Origin: Streptomyces sp. MMG1121 | GTDB taxonomy: Bacteria > Actinomycetota > Actinomycetes > Streptomycetales > Streptomycetaceae | Reading direction: 5' to 3' | NCBI RefSeq assembly: GCF_001280015.1 | Contig: NZ_LGDV01000187.1 | Coordinates: forward strand, 1 to 64,000 | Length of the DNA: 64,000 nt | Part shown: positions 1 through 9,309 of the stretch, piece by piece | Numbering within the stretch: position 1 is the first letter of the stretch | Layout of the letters: every line of letters starts with the position of its first letter | Position numbers and translations under genes: made by a program | The notes under the pieces: model-generated | The model's database searches: none | What the model saw: only the letters and a program-made list of their open reading frames with translations | What the model was told of the DNA's origin: nothing

Positions 1-120
1 CACCTACTCATCCTCGACGCCTCCGGCCTCAACCACGTCGCCACCATCCACCTGCCCCACCGCGTCAGCGCCGGACTCCACGGCACCTGGATCCCCGACG
101 CCGCTCCGCAGCTGAGGTGA
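1..120 (+). CDS. Carotenoid oxygenase family protein, C-terminal end only
   Basis: An open frame enters from the left edge and stops with TGA at 118-120, giving 39 residues. The segment ATIHLPHRVSAGLHGTWIP is the usual C-terminal strand of RPE65/carotenoid cleavage dioxygenases, where the last metal-ligand histidine sits in the P-x-G-x-H-G-x-W pattern. Members cleave a double bond of carotenoids or stilbenes using four histidines and Fe(II). Only the last strand is visible, so substrate and integrity of the rest cannot be judged. Confidence 0.72.
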   Translation, partial: HLLILDASGLNHVATIHLPHRVSAGLHGTWIPDAAPQLR

Positions 121-187
121 CCTCAGACCGCCATCCTCCCAGCGGATCCCGGCCCCGCATCACACGTTGACACCGAAAGGCACCATC

Positions 188-685
188 ATGAACCTCCACA
201 GGACCCCCGTGGTGTCCGCCCTGTCCGCCGTCGTCGGCGTCGCCCTCCTGGGCGGTACCGCCTTCGCCGACAAGGCCCCCGACGGTCACCTCCCGAGCCA
301 GGTCACGGCCTGGGCCGCGGCCTGGAACGGCACCGATCCCAACCAGCTCGGCAGCCTCTTCACCAGCAACGGCACCTACACCGACGAGGCCGTCGTCTTC
401 ACCTCCCACGGCCGCCAGGAGATCAGCGGATGGAAGGCCCGCACCGACACGCTCATCGACCAAGTCCACGTCACCGTGACCGGTGCCTACCAGAGCGGTG
501 ACCACATCACCATCGAGTCGGTGTACGCCGGGCACATCAAGGGCGCGCCCAAGCCGTTCGCAGTGCCCATGGCCACCATCCTCGTCCTCGACGGGAAGCA
601 GATCGCCAGCGACAAGGACTACTACAACCTCAACGCGGTTCTCACCCAGTCCGGCCTGCCCACTGACTGGACCCCCGGCAAGTAG
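188..685 (+). CDS. Secreted SnoaL-like (NTF2-fold) protein
   Basis: This encodes 165 residues from the ATG at 188, preceded by GAAAGG; an in-frame upstream start at 167 has no ribosome site. Residues 1-28 form a signal peptide (basic start, hydrophobic VVGVALLGG core, probable cut after AFA). The mature part has the NTF2/SnoaL pattern: helix with W-x-x-A-W-N-G-T-D, then LGSLFTSNGTYTDEAV and a long curved sheet ending in DKDYYNL. SnoaL-like proteins are ketosteroid-isomerase-fold proteins that may be enzymes or ligand binders; secretion points to an extracellular or wall role. It lies 67 bases after the carotenoid oxygenase and may be cotranscribed. The specific function is unknown. Confidence 0.85.
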   Translation: MNLHRTPVVSALSAVVGVALLGGTAFADKAPDGHLPSQVTAWAAAWNGTDPNQLGSLFTSNGTYTDEAVVFTSHGRQEISGWKARTDTLIDQVHVTVTGAYQSGDHITIESVYAGHIKGAPKPFAVPMATILVLDGKQIASDKDYYNLNAVLTQSGLPTDWTPGK

Positions 686-746
686 GCACAGTCCTGAGTG
701 CACGCGCCGGTCAAGGGCAGGGCCCGGCCAACACCGAGTGCAGACG

Positions 747-788
747 CCGCTGGTCCCGGTACCCGCCAATGGGTACCGGGACCAGCGG
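747..788 (+). terminator. Perfect 18-bp stem hairpin with 6-nt loop
   Basis: CCGCTGGTCCCGGTACCC (747-764) and its exact reverse complement (771-788) flank GCCAAT. It sits 61 bases after the SnoaL-like gene with no T-run, as is usual for Streptomyces terminators. The right arm is followed by a direct repeat of ACCAGCGGGTAC (781-792 and 797-808). Confidence 0.6.
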
Positions 789-932
789 GTACCAGCACCA
801 GCGGGTACGCGGATCTCCGACGGCGGGGGTCGCGGAGACCCCGGCCTCCTGCCCGGGAAGTGGCTCACGCGGGTGGCGGCCGGCGAGCAAAGCTGCGACG
901 ACGGATCAGTTCGTGCAGGTGTCGGGCATCGA

Positions 933-1490
933 TCACTGCGCCGACTTCTCCGCCGCGGTCGGCCGTCCGGACCTCTGTCGCCCTTCGACCGTCGCCTTCA
1001 CGACCTCGGTCACCGTGGTGCTGTCGTACACGAAGTACCAGGAACCCGAAGCGGGCTGACAACTGCCGGGCTCGTCCTGGACGTTCTTCCCGTCCCGGGC
1101 CGGCACCTCCTGCCGGGCCGTGCAGCCGTCGGGCCGGGAGATCCACATGTCGGGCTCGTCTCGGGACGGACTCTCCCATCGTCCACGCGAGCGCGTAGTC
1201 ACCGAGCTGACCGCGTCGAAGTACTGGTGGACCACTGGCGGCCGGCGCCCGGCGGCTGGAACGGGATCGATCCGCAGGGCGCAGAGCCGGGCGGCGGCGT
1301 CCGCGACGGAGGGCGGGCCGAGTTGACGGCAGTGGGCGACGGCGTCCTCCAGGCCGGCCGGGGCGGCTGCGCGCTCGCCGAGCGCGAAGGGTGCGGCAAG
1401 CAGCGCCTCCAGGGCGCGCCTCGTCCAGCGGGCTGCGGGTGTCGCGGGCAAGTCGCAGGGCACTGCTGGTGGAGCGTCAGCGCCGAGCAC
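933..1490 (-). CDS. Unrecognised possible gene or gene remnant
   Basis: A 185-codon minus-strand frame has partly protein-like composition: an alanine-rich helical stretch (ALEALLAAPFALGE), then VVHQYFDAVSSVTT, then a polar part with SGSWYFVYDSTTVTEVV. I recognise no family. The start is uncertain and there is no convincing ribosome site, so it may be a frame-shifted remnant or chance. Apart from it, 809-1971 holds nothing I can support as a gene. Confidence 0.22.
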   Translation of the reverse strand: MLGADAPPAVPCDLPATPAARWTRRALEALLAAPFALGERAAAPAGLEDAVAHCRQLGPPSVADAAARLCALRIDPVPAAGRRPPVVHQYFDAVSSVTTRSRGRWESPSRDEPDMWISRPDGCTARQEVPARDGKNVQDEPGSCQPASGSWYFVYDSTTVTEVVKATVEGRQRSGRPTAAEKSAQ

Positions 1491-1971
1491 GGATCGTCCG
1501 TCCGCTCACTCAGGGGTCCGAGGCCGACTGGGCTGGTTCGGGACGGCAGTCCCCGGCAGTCCTGTCCGGGCAGGCCGCCCCCGCGCCACACGGACTCCTG
1601 CGACCGCGGCCGGAAAGCACAGGCAAGACATACGCGCCCGAACTCGCCGCCCGGATCCCCTCCCGCGACACCTGGCGCGCCGGCTTTCGCAGGACACAAC
1701 CAGCGTCACGTAACACGGCTCACCCCATCACGTCCGCAGCGACACGCCACGGCAAGGGATGGATAGACGCCAGAAGATCACCTTAAGGGACTAATAGTAC
1801 GTCAATCCTCTTTATTTCTCTCCCATTTGAAGCCCTGCTCAATGTTTCCAATGCCCCGATCAGCGCCATGGAGCCGCCCTTTCGAAATGCCCGGAATGAC
1901 AGCCACGAATACGTTTGATCACAAGCCGGCTGACGAGTCGGTGTCTCAGAGGAAGAAACAGGAGAAGCGAC

Positions 1972-2490
1972 ATGAAGCTTTCCAGTTCCACTATGGTCAC
2001 CGCCTCTGTCTCAGCCGCCGCAGCCCTCGTCGCGACCGGCATCACCTACGCCTCCGCCACTTCCGCCGAGGCGCCCCAGGCAGCCCCGGCCGGCGTGGCC
2101 GCGGCGCCCCTCGGCGGCAACTCCGGACAGGGCAAGGGCAACGAAGGAAAAGGCAACGAAGGCGGTGAGCACCACCACCGAGAGGGCCGCATCCTCGTCA
2201 ACGAGCGGTCGTACTCAAGCCGCTCGGGTGACTGCATCACCGTGGTCAGCGGCCTCGGTGCCCGGAGCCTGAACGTCCTCAACGAGAGCCGCAAGACCGT
2301 CGAGGTCTTCCGCGGAGCCGTCTGCGAGAACGGCGCCCCCATCGCCACCGTCGGACCCCACAGCTCCAGCTACGGCCTCCACGTCGACGAGGACGACAAC
2401 GTCCACGTCCGTGACGGCGTCGTCGCCAGCTTCCGCGTCACCCGCCACCACTGGGACGGCGGGGACGACGACTTCGGCGACGAGGACTGA
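1972..2490 (+). CDS. Secreted histidine/acid-rich protein of unknown function
   Basis: 172 residues from the ATG at 1972, chosen because GGAGAAG lies 5 bases upstream and the signal peptide begins there (MKLSSS, hydrophobic alanine-rich core, cut near ASA). The mature N-terminus carries a low-complexity GQGKGNEGKGNEGGEHHH linker. The centre contains two cysteines (SGDCITVV and AVCENG) that could form a disulfide in a small beta domain. The tail is acidic (DDDFGDED). It is likely released or wall associated. Promoter-like AT-rich DNA precedes it around 1790-1820. No family assignment is made. Confidence 0.8.
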   Translation: MKLSSSTMVTASVSAAAALVATGITYASATSAEAPQAAPAGVAAAPLGGNSGQGKGNEGKGNEGGEHHHREGRILVNERSYSSRSGDCITVVSGLGARSLNVLNESRKTVEVFRGAVCENGAPIATVGPHSSSYGLHVDEDDNVHVRDGVVASFRVTRHHWDGGDDDFGDED

Positions 2491-2593
2491 CCCGAAACCG
2501 CACCACCACACGGGGCCCCGGACCGCCGCAATCGGGCCAGGGACCACGGACACGGCCATTGTCCGACACCCCACACCCATCCAGACGCCGCCG

Positions 2594-2632
2594 GGCCCGG
2601 ACACCAGGCACCACACCCCTGGTGTCCGGGCC
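2594..2632 (+). terminator. Terminator hairpin, perfect 15-bp stem
   Basis: GGCCCGGACACCAGG (2594-2608) pairs exactly with CCTGGTGTCCGGGCC (2618-2632) around a 9-nt loop, about 100 bases after the secreted-protein gene ending at 2490. It is the likely transcription end of that gene. Confidence 0.65.
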
Positions 2633-2776
2633 TACGCACTTGCCCTCGCCAGCCGCCCCACCCGGGCATTCCCAGCCCCGAACTCCTCCCGCAGCCACGC
2701 ATCCCCACACCGCCACCGCCGGCACTCTCCCTGGCGATTCCACCACCCCCGAACGGCTGCGGAACGCGCCACCCCT

Positions 2777-3031
2777 CTACGCGGCCATCACGCGCCACGG
2801 CCCCATCCCCCCGCGACGAGGCAGGCCCGCGGCGGCAGCGGACGCGGTGTGCGAGCCGGTCGCCACGGTGGTCGTCTCCTCGTTCGTGCCCAGGCCGGCG
2901 AAGAGGACCGCGTGAGCCAGCAGGGCATCGGCAACGTGCTCCAGGACGGCCGCCATGACTGCCTCCGCCTTGGCGGTCAGGTCGTCCACGGCCTTCTCCC
3001 CAACCACCTCGCAGCGACCGAACCACACCAA
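2777..3031 (-). pseudogene. Possible gene fragment, unrecognised
   Basis: A short minus-strand frame shows natural-looking helical sequence (AVDDLTAKAEAVMAAVLEHV, then ADALLAHAVLFAGLGTN) flanked by less protein-like ends. It has no clear ribosome site. It may be the remains of a larger gene. The rest of the 2633-3302 gap holds nothing else I can support except the approach to the next gene. Confidence 0.25.
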
Positions 3032-3302
3032 CTGCCGCCCCCTCCAGTCAATCTGCGAAACGTCAGGTCAGCACACACACCACTGCGCGGATCCACTGAC
3101 CGACTACAGGGGAGCCGGCTCGTACCGCGTCATCGGCTGCCCCCCATCCTGTCCTGGCCGGGTTCGGCCAGCGTCCGGAACCGGCCGGAAAAGTGCCGTC
3201 GCACGGTCCCTCAGCCGTCGACACCACCCTCGTGGACGTCTAGCGTTCCGGTGGCCGCAGGAACGCACCGGTGCCCATCGCTCCCCACCCGGAGGTCCAC
3301 AA

Positions 3303-4328
3303 ATGGCACGCCGTATGACCCGCACGGTCCACGCCGCACTCGCCGCCCTCGCGCTCGTCACCGCCGCAGCCACCACCGCCCATGCCACCACAACCTCCTC
3401 GCCGCGTCCGTCGGTCGGCACCCTGTGGACCTCCGACGCCACCGACAGTGGTGACGGCCAGAGCCATCTGATCGGCATCGATCCCTCCACCGGCAAGGAG
3501 ACCGCCCGTATCGGCGTCGGTGCCGAGGCCGAGCCATGGTCCATCGCCGTCACCCGCAACGGCCGCACCGCCTACGTTGCCAACTTCCACAACGGCACCC
3601 TCGGCATCGTCGACACCTCCGCGAAGAAGATGACCACCGCCGTGCCACTCGGCATCGACGCCGACTACGTAACCCTGAGCCACGACCAGAAGTACGCGTA
3701 CGTCACCTCGATGGTCGCCCAGCAGCTGGCCATCGTGGACACCGCCACGAAACGGCTCGTCAAGACGGTCACACTCCCCGGCCCCGCGGAGGGCGCCGCC
3801 GTCAGCCCGGACGGCAAGACCGTGTACGTCGGCGTCTACTCCAGGCATGAAGTGGTCGCTCTCGACACCCGAACGGGCGCTCAGCGCGCTGTCTTCTCCG
3901 CAGGCGGCCCGTTCGCCCGTCGTGTCCAGCTGAGCCCCGACGGCAAGCAGCTCTACACCACTGACTATTACGGCGGTGCCGTCGACGTCTACAACACCGC
4001 CAGGCCCGCCCAGGCGCCCAGAAAGGTCCCAGTCGGCGGCCGGCCTCTGGACCTCGCTCTGAGCCCCGACGGCCGCACGCTCTACGTCTCCGACACCCGC
4101 AGCGGGCTCGCTGCCATCGACACCCGCACCCTGAAGGCCCGGCAATTCACCATCACGCCGTCATTCGGTGATCTCGCGGTGTCGAGGGACGGCAAGGCGG
4201 TCTACCTCGCCCAGTACGAGTCCGCCGGTTCCGTGTCCGCCTTTGACGCCGGTTCCGGTGAGGTCACCGCGACCTTCGCCGACGGCCTCGCCTATCCCAA
4301 TGGCCTCGCGCTGGGCCGCGCTTCATGA
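3303..4328 (+). CDS. Secreted YncE-like (YVTN) beta-propeller protein
   Basis: 341 residues from the ATG at 3303, with GGAGG 8 bases upstream; the frame is open much further upstream but without a start signal. Residues 1-33 are a signal peptide ending ATTAHA. The mature chain is built of about seven repeats of 40-45 residues marked by LSPDG-K-LYT or AVSPDGKTVYVGVYS and followed by DT-x-T, the hallmark of YVTN/YncE surface propellers. Such proteins are binding scaffolds, sometimes for DNA or wall components, rather than proven enzymes. It is followed 65 bases later by an HTH regulator on the same strand, but no functional link is evident. Confidence 0.88.
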   Translation: MARRMTRTVHAALAALALVTAAATTAHATTTSSPRPSVGTLWTSDATDSGDGQSHLIGIDPSTGKETARIGVGAEAEPWSIAVTRNGRTAYVANFHNGTLGIVDTSAKKMTTAVPLGIDADYVTLSHDQKYAYVTSMVAQQLAIVDTATKRLVKTVTLPGPAEGAAVSPDGKTVYVGVYSRHEVVALDTRTGAQRAVFSAGGPFARRVQLSPDGKQLYTTDYYGGAVDVYNTARPAQAPRKVPVGGRPLDLALSPDGRTLYVSDTRSGLAAIDTRTLKARQFTITPSFGDLAVSRDGKAVYLAQYESAGSVSAFDAGSGEVTATFADGLAYPNGLALGRAS

Positions 4329-4393
4329 CTACGTGACCTCCCGCCGGGTCGGCTAGGGTCGGCCCGGCACAGTACGTGACAGGGGGGCGGGCC

Positions 4394-5359
4394 ATGTGGG
4401 AGCCGATAGGCCTCGACGAGGCCGCGGAGCGCGTCTACCACGCGATGTTGCGGGACTTCCCCGGCACCGCCGCCGCCTACGCCGAGGTGACCGGCTTGCC
4501 CGAGCCCGCCGTTCGCGACGCCCTCACCCGGCTTTGCGCCGTCGAACTCGCCGCTCCGGTCCCCGGCGGCGGCCATGTACCCGTCGACCCCCGTGTCGGC
4601 CTCGGCGCCCTCATCCGCAGCCGCCGCACCGATCTCGACCGTCTTCAACAAGCGGCCGACCAACTCGCGGACGAATTCCGCGAGACCCGGCTTCGCGACG
4701 ACACCCGCCGCCTCACCGAGATCGTGCACGGAGCCCCCGCCATCGCGGCGCACGTGGCCGACCTGCTCGCAGCCACCGAGCGGGAACTGCTCGTCCTCGT
4801 CGGCCCCCCGTTCCTCGACCCCGGTGACGACAGTCTCGATCCGATGCTCGACGTGCTCGGCCGCGGTGTCACTTGCCGGGCCGTGCACGCCGCCGATGTC
4901 ATTGCCGCACCCGGCGGCTACGCACAGGCCCAGCGCTTGACGCAGGCGGGCGAGCACATCCGCGTCCTGCCGGACATCCCTGTCAAACTGCTCCTCGCCG
5001 ACCGCCGCCGTGCCCTCCTCCCCCTGTCCGCCAGCACGGACCGGATGATGGAGACCGCGGTGGTCGTCCGCGAGTCCGCCCTGACCCAGGCACTCGCCGC
5101 GATGTTCGAGGCACTGTGGGAGCGAGCCGTCCCCTTCGGCTCGGCGGACGTGACGATCACCGCCGAGGTCACCCCGCCCCCGGCCGACCGGGCGCTCCTC
5201 ACGCTTCTCGGCACGGGCCTGAAAGACGAGGCGATAGCACGTCAACTCGGCATCAGCGAACGTTCGTTGCGTCGGCGCCTGACCCGCCTGCTGACCAGGC
5301 TCTCCGCCACCAGCCGCTTCCAGGCCGGTGCCCAGGCGGTGCGGCGCGGCTGGCTGTGA
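4394..5359 (+). CDS. Helix-turn-helix (LuxR-C-like) transcriptional regulator with TrmB-like N-terminus
   Basis: 321 residues from the ATG at 4394, preceded by GGGGGGCGGG. Residues 1-60 form a winged-helix-like domain (GLDEAAERVYHAMLRD, then a recognition region with AVRDALTRL). The middle, residues 100-220, resembles the PLD-like effector region of TrmB-type regulators, in which LLVLVGPPFLDPGDD and later VLPDIPVKLLLADRR form alternating strands. The last 60 residues are a LuxR-type HTH with LLGTGLKDEAIARQLGISER, arginine-rich after the recognition helix. This two-HTH layout is common in Streptomyces and usually has unknown targets. No obvious operator was found at its promoter. Confidence 0.85.
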   Translation: MWEPIGLDEAAERVYHAMLRDFPGTAAAYAEVTGLPEPAVRDALTRLCAVELAAPVPGGGHVPVDPRVGLGALIRSRRTDLDRLQQAADQLADEFRETRLRDDTRRLTEIVHGAPAIAAHVADLLAATERELLVLVGPPFLDPGDDSLDPMLDVLGRGVTCRAVHAADVIAAPGGYAQAQRLTQAGEHIRVLPDIPVKLLLADRRRALLPLSASTDRMMETAVVVRESALTQALAAMFEALWERAVPFGSADVTITAEVTPPPADRALLTLLGTGLKDEAIARQLGISERSLRRRLTRLLTRLSATSRFQAGAQAVRRGWL

Positions 5360-5586
5360 ACCATCGGCGACATTGATCAGGCTGCGGCGCAGAGACCCGG
5401 CAGCGGCCTTGGCCAGGCAGGTGGCGGCTTCCTCCGCCATTCGGCCGCCGCGCGACGCACCGGTGATCTTCCGCGATAGCGCCACGGAGCGCAGGAGGAC
5501 GTGTGCCGTCGATGCGCTCTCGGGACGGGCCGGCCGGAGCGGTCCGTCTTTCTATCTCCAACCCGTGTTGTTCCTAGAATGGCAGG

Positions 5587-6276
5587 GTGGAGGACATCGA
5601 TGCGATCGCGGTGTTGCAGGATCCGGTGCGGCGCCGTCTGTACGAGTACGTGGTGGCACAGGGGCGCGAGGTCGGCCGTAACGAGGCCGCCGAGGCGGCC
5701 GGGGTGGCGCGCACACTCGCTGCGCACCATCTGGACAGGCTGACCGAGGCCGGGCTGCTGGAGAGCGGCAGTCGCCGTCTGACGGGCCGCTCGGGGCCGG
5801 GGGCGGGCCGGCCCGCGAAGGTGTACACGCGGGCGCAGGCGGAGCGGTCGGTGTCGCTGCCCGCCCGCGACTACCGCACGGCCGCCGAGCTGCTCGCCGA
5901 GGCGGCCGAGCAGGCCGGGCTGGACGACGGGCTCCGTGCGGCCGCGCGCCGCCGCGGTGAGGTCCTGCGCGGCTCGGCGGCGCCCTGCGGCAGCCTCGAA
6001 GAGGCCACGCAGATGCTGGCCGCCCGCGGCTACGAACCACACCTGGAAGGCATCGGAGACGCCAAAGGGGCGTCGGGGGCGGCCGCGCGTGTCGTCCGTA
6101 TGCGCAACTGCCCCTTCCATACCGTCGCCGAACGCTTCCCACCGCTCGTGTGCGGCATGAATCTCGCGCTGCTGGAGGGGCTGCTCGGCACCGACGGCCC
6201 CGTCCGGGCTCGCATGGACCCCCGGCCGGGGGGATGCTGCGTAATCGTCGAAGCTTCTAAAAGCATTATTCACTGA
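5587..6276 (+). CDS. SufR/ArsR-like winged-helix regulator with cysteine cluster
   Basis: 229 residues from the GTG at 5587. An N-terminal winged helix (PVRRRLYEYVV, then GVARTLAAHHLDRLTEAGLL) is followed by a helical linker. The C-terminal sensor contains NCPFH, VCGMN and GGCC. These four cysteines, the first two 13 residues apart, match the pattern of SufR-type regulators that bind an iron-sulfur cluster and sense redox or iron state. The natural partner seems to be the DUF3291 gene starting 33 bases downstream, here decayed. A second copy of the end of this gene, with an intact DUF3291 gene, lies at 42.0-42.2 kb on the other strand. Confidence 0.85.
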   Translation: MEDIDAIAVLQDPVRRRLYEYVVAQGREVGRNEAAEAAGVARTLAAHHLDRLTEAGLLESGSRRLTGRSGPGAGRPAKVYTRAQAERSVSLPARDYRTAAELLAEAAEQAGLDDGLRAAARRRGEVLRGSAAPCGSLEEATQMLAARGYEPHLEGIGDAKGASGAAARVVRMRNCPFHTVAERFPPLVCGMNLALLEGLLGTDGPVRARMDPRPGGCCVIVEASKSIIH

Positions 6277-6308
6277 CATAGAAACGCAGGGCGCGGAGGG
6301 CCGAGGCC

Positions 6309-6736
6309 ATGACCTCAGCCCGGCACGTCGCGCACCTCGCCCAGCTCGACGTCGCGGCACTGCGCCACCCCTTCCGCGACGCGCACATGATGCCGTTCGT
6401 CGAGAGGAGGGTCGGCCGACGCCACGGGGCCGCGCCCGGCAGGCGTGGACGTCATCCTCATCCTGTCGGTGCGGCAGTCCCGGGAGGCCCTGTGGGGCTT
6501 CACCTACCGAAGCGGGCACTTGGAAGTGACGCGGCGACGTCGCGAATGGTTCGAGCGGCGCGTCGAGGCGCTCCTGGTGGTCTGGCGGGTCCTTGCCGGT
6601 CGCCTCCCGGCCGTCGACGAGGCCCCTCAGCGGCTGGCGGACCTGCGAACGCACGGACCCGTCCCCGTGCGCGTTCTCCTCCTCCGTCACCGCCGTCGAG
6701 GCCGCCCAGCGGCTTCAGGCCGAGCCGTCGACGTGA
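6309..6736 (+). pseudogene. Decayed DUF3291 family gene
   Basis: The first 30 codons (MTSARHVAHLAQLDVAALRH) closely match the intact paralogue at 41521-42048. About 25 codons are missing after FVER. Matching sequence resumes in another frame at ADATGPRPAG and runs through EALWGFTYRSGHLE and RREWFERRVEA. A further frameshift near 6680 moves to CAFSSSVTAVEAAQRL, ending at TGA 6734-6736. No single frame makes a product. The intact family member is a heme-degrading-monooxygenase-like dimeric alpha-beta barrel of unproven function. Confidence 0.85.
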
Positions 6737-6936
6737 CCCGAGCAGTCCAGCCACCGACGCAGCCCGAGCAGTCCGGCCACAGCGCGCGGCCGACTCCGGG
6801 CGGCCGACCTCGCACGCGGTCCACCTCGGCGGCACAGCCACTGCGTCGGTGGCCACCGGTTCTGCTTTCGTCCGCCGCGGCCGCCTTCTGAAATCTTCTG
6901 CCGCCTTCTGAATTCTCTGCCGCGTTCTGAAATCTT

Positions 6937-9309
6937 CTAAGGGATCGCCAGCTCGGCCCAGATGGTCTTCCCGGACGAGGTGTACCGCGTGCCCCAGCGC
7001 TGGGACATCTGGGCGACGAGGAACAGGCCGCGGCCTCCCTCATCGTCCCGACGCGCTCGCCGCAGGTGAGGCGCGGTGTGCGCGGTGTCGGAGACCTCGC
7101 ACAGCAGGCAGCGGTCCCTGATCAGTCTCAGCATGACGGGCCCGGTCGCATACCGGATGCCGTTGGTGACCAGCTCGCTCACCACGAGTGCGGCGGTGAA
7201 GGACACGTCGGACAGGCCCCAGGTGTCCAACTGGCGCTGGGTGACTGTGCGGGCGTGAGCCACCACGGCCGGGTCGGGCGGCAGCTCCAGGTCCGTCACC
7301 CGGTCAGAGCCGAGCCGCCGGGTGCGAATGAGCAGCAGTGTGGCGTCGTCCGCCTGCGGCCCGGGCGGCAGGGTCGACAGGGCCCGGTCGCACAGCTCCT
7401 CCAACGGGCATCGCTGCCAGGTGAGCACATGGGCGAGCCGGTCGATTCCGCTGTCGATGTCGGTGCGCCGGTCCTCCACCACGCCGTCGGTGAAGAACGC
7501 CACCACGCTGCCGCTGGACAAACCCACCTCAACGTTCTCGTAGGGCAGGCCGCCCAGCCCGAGGGGCGGTCCCGGCACGAGTGACGACAGGGCCACCGAG
7601 CCGTTCGCGTCGGCCACGATCGGCGGGGGGTGGCCCGCGCTCGCCCAGACGCACCGGCCGCTGACCGGGTCGTAGATGGCGTAGAGGCAGGTCACTCCGA
7701 GCGCCTCGTTGCCCGGCCCGTCGTCCGCGTTCGGTTCCGACTCCTGCGCGACCAGAGCGTCCAGCCGGGTGAGCAGCTCGGCCGGGTCCAGGTCCAGCAG
7801 GGCCAGGGTTCGTACGGTGGCGCGCAGTCGGCCCATGGTCGCGGCCGCGTGCACGCCGTGGCCCACCACGTCACCGACGGTCAGGCCCACTCTGGCGCCG
7901 GACAGCGGAATCAGGTCGAACCAGTCACCGCCCACGCCCACGCGGCTGTCGGCGGGAAGGTAGCGGTACGCCACGTCGACCGCGCTCTGCTCCGGCAGGT
8001 GCTGTGGCAGCAGGCTGCGCTGCAGTACCAGAGCTGCCGAGTGCTGGCTGGTGTAGCGGCGGGCGTTGTCGATGCCTACGGCGGCTCGCTCGGTCAGTTC
8101 CACGGCGAGCGTCTGCTCCTCGGGCCCGAACGGGTCAGGATTGCTGCTGCGCCGGAAGGTGACGAGGCCGAGGACCCCATCGCGGGCGAGCAGCGGGACG
8201 AAGAGGCAGGAGTGCGCGACGGCCGATCCCTCGCCGCCCGCCGCCTCGGGCCCGGAGGCGTCGACGACGGGGCGGCTGGTGGTCAGGCTCAGAGCCTGCG
8301 GTGACGACGGCGGGTAGGAGACGGGACTGGTCCGGAACTCCTCCGGCGTACGGCCGTGCATCCGCAGCAGGCTGTGCCCCGGCGCCGACCCCGTCGGTGG
8401 CTGCCGTCCCTCGATGACCGCCGGCGGGAGGTCCACCTGAACCTCGTCGGCCAGCTGCGGCACCGCCACGTCAGCGAGCTCCGCGGCAGTACGACGCACG
8501 TCCAGCGAGGCACCGATGCGCTTTCCCGCCCGCACGAGCAGCGACAGGCGTTCCTGGGCGTGGTAGCGGTCGGTGATGTCCAGGGACTCCTCGAACAGCC
8601 CCAGCGGTTCGCCTCGGGCGTCCACCAGCCGGTGGTACGAGCAGGACCAGACGTGCTCGCGCACCGGGTCGACGGGAGCACGACCGCGATAGTGCATGCC
8701 CATGATCGGTTCCCCCGTCTTCAGAACGTGCTCCATGATCTGGTCTTCGTCCGGGGGGTGGTGGCGGGAGATGAATTCACCTTCGGGAAAGAGATCCTCG
8801 GCCGGTCGCCCGATGTACGGGCCGATCCCCCCGAGCTCCAGATCGGTGGAGACGTTCCCCCAGACGACACACATGTCGGTGTCGAAGATCGTCAGGCCCA
8901 CGGGAGACTCGGTCGCCAGTCCCTGGAGCATCGCGAGCTGCGCCTCCCAGCCGCGTTGCGCCTCCAGGTCGGCCGCGACGACGACGGTCGCGGCGACGCC
9001 CTGGTGCGCGAGCGGACTGAAGGTGACGGCCGCGCGCAGCGTACGTCCGTCCCGACAGCTGAGGTCCAGGACTGCGCTGCGGGGCCTGTGTGCCGTGCAG
9101 AGGGCGGACTGGCGCTGCCCCGGGGCCGCTGCCAGCAGCCGGGTGGCCGGCTTGCCGAGTACATCCTCCGGTGCATGGCCCAGGAGGCGCTGGGCCGAGG
9201 ATCCCCATCCGGAGATACGGCCTTCGGCGTCCAGTACTGCGGCGGCGGCCTTGGAGAGGTCCAAAGGACTGTGGAAGTCGACGTTGGCCGCATTCGGAAA
9301 ACGATCCAT
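6937..9309 (-). CDS. PAS-PAS-GAF-PP2C(SpoIIE)-ATPase signalling protein
   Basis: 790 residues from the ATG at 9307-9309. Two PAS domains (about 15-115 and 125-240; the second contains VGLTIFDTDMCVVWGN) are followed by a GAF domain (270-430). Next is a SpoIIE-type PP2C phosphatase (455-650) with VGGDWFDLIPL, TVGDVVGHGV and FFTDGVVEDR, holding the metal-binding aspartates. A C-terminal HATPase domain like anti-sigma kinases (665-785) has ELVTNGIRYA and GRGLFLVAQMS. Such proteins control sigma factors by dephosphorylating an anti-anti-sigma protein and phosphorylating it through the kinase-like end. No sigma or STAS gene lies next to it, so its partners are elsewhere. Confidence 0.92.
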   Translation of the reverse strand: MDRFPNAANVDFHSPLDLSKAAAAVLDAEGRISGWGSSAQRLLGHAPEDVLGKPATRLLAAAPGQRQSALCTAHRPRSAVLDLSCRDGRTLRAAVTFSPLAHQGVAATVVVAADLEAQRGWEAQLAMLQGLATESPVGLTIFDTDMCVVWGNVSTDLELGGIGPYIGRPAEDLFPEGEFISRHHPPDEDQIMEHVLKTGEPIMGMHYRGRAPVDPVREHVWSCSYHRLVDARGEPLGLFEESLDITDRYHAQERLSLLVRAGKRIGASLDVRRTAAELADVAVPQLADEVQVDLPPAVIEGRQPPTGSAPGHSLLRMHGRTPEEFRTSPVSYPPSSPQALSLTTSRPVVDASGPEAAGGEGSAVAHSCLFVPLLARDGVLGLVTFRRSSNPDPFGPEEQTLAVELTERAAVGIDNARRYTSQHSAALVLQRSLLPQHLPEQSAVDVAYRYLPADSRVGVGGDWFDLIPLSGARVGLTVGDVVGHGVHAAATMGRLRATVRTLALLDLDPAELLTRLDALVAQESEPNADDGPGNEALGVTCLYAIYDPVSGRCVWASAGHPPPIVADANGSVALSSLVPGPPLGLGGLPYENVEVGLSSGSVVAFFTDGVVEDRRTDIDSGIDRLAHVLTWQRCPLEELCDRALSTLPPGPQADDATLLLIRTRRLGSDRVTDLELPPDPAVVAHARTVTQRQLDTWGLSDVSFTAALVVSELVTNGIRYATGPVMLRLIRDRCLLCEVSDTAHTAPHLRRARRDDEGGRGLFLVAQMSQRWGTRYTSSGKTIWAELAIP

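Noticed and set aside
5365..5485. Short minus-strand sequence with SRKITGASRGGRMAEEAAT
   Set aside because: Natural composition for about 40 codons but no stop near and no match; could not be shown to be a gene fragment.
5377..6690. A 437-codon minus frame over the Fe-S regulator
   Set aside because: It is antisense to the regulator and the DUF3291 remnant, with no recognisable domain.
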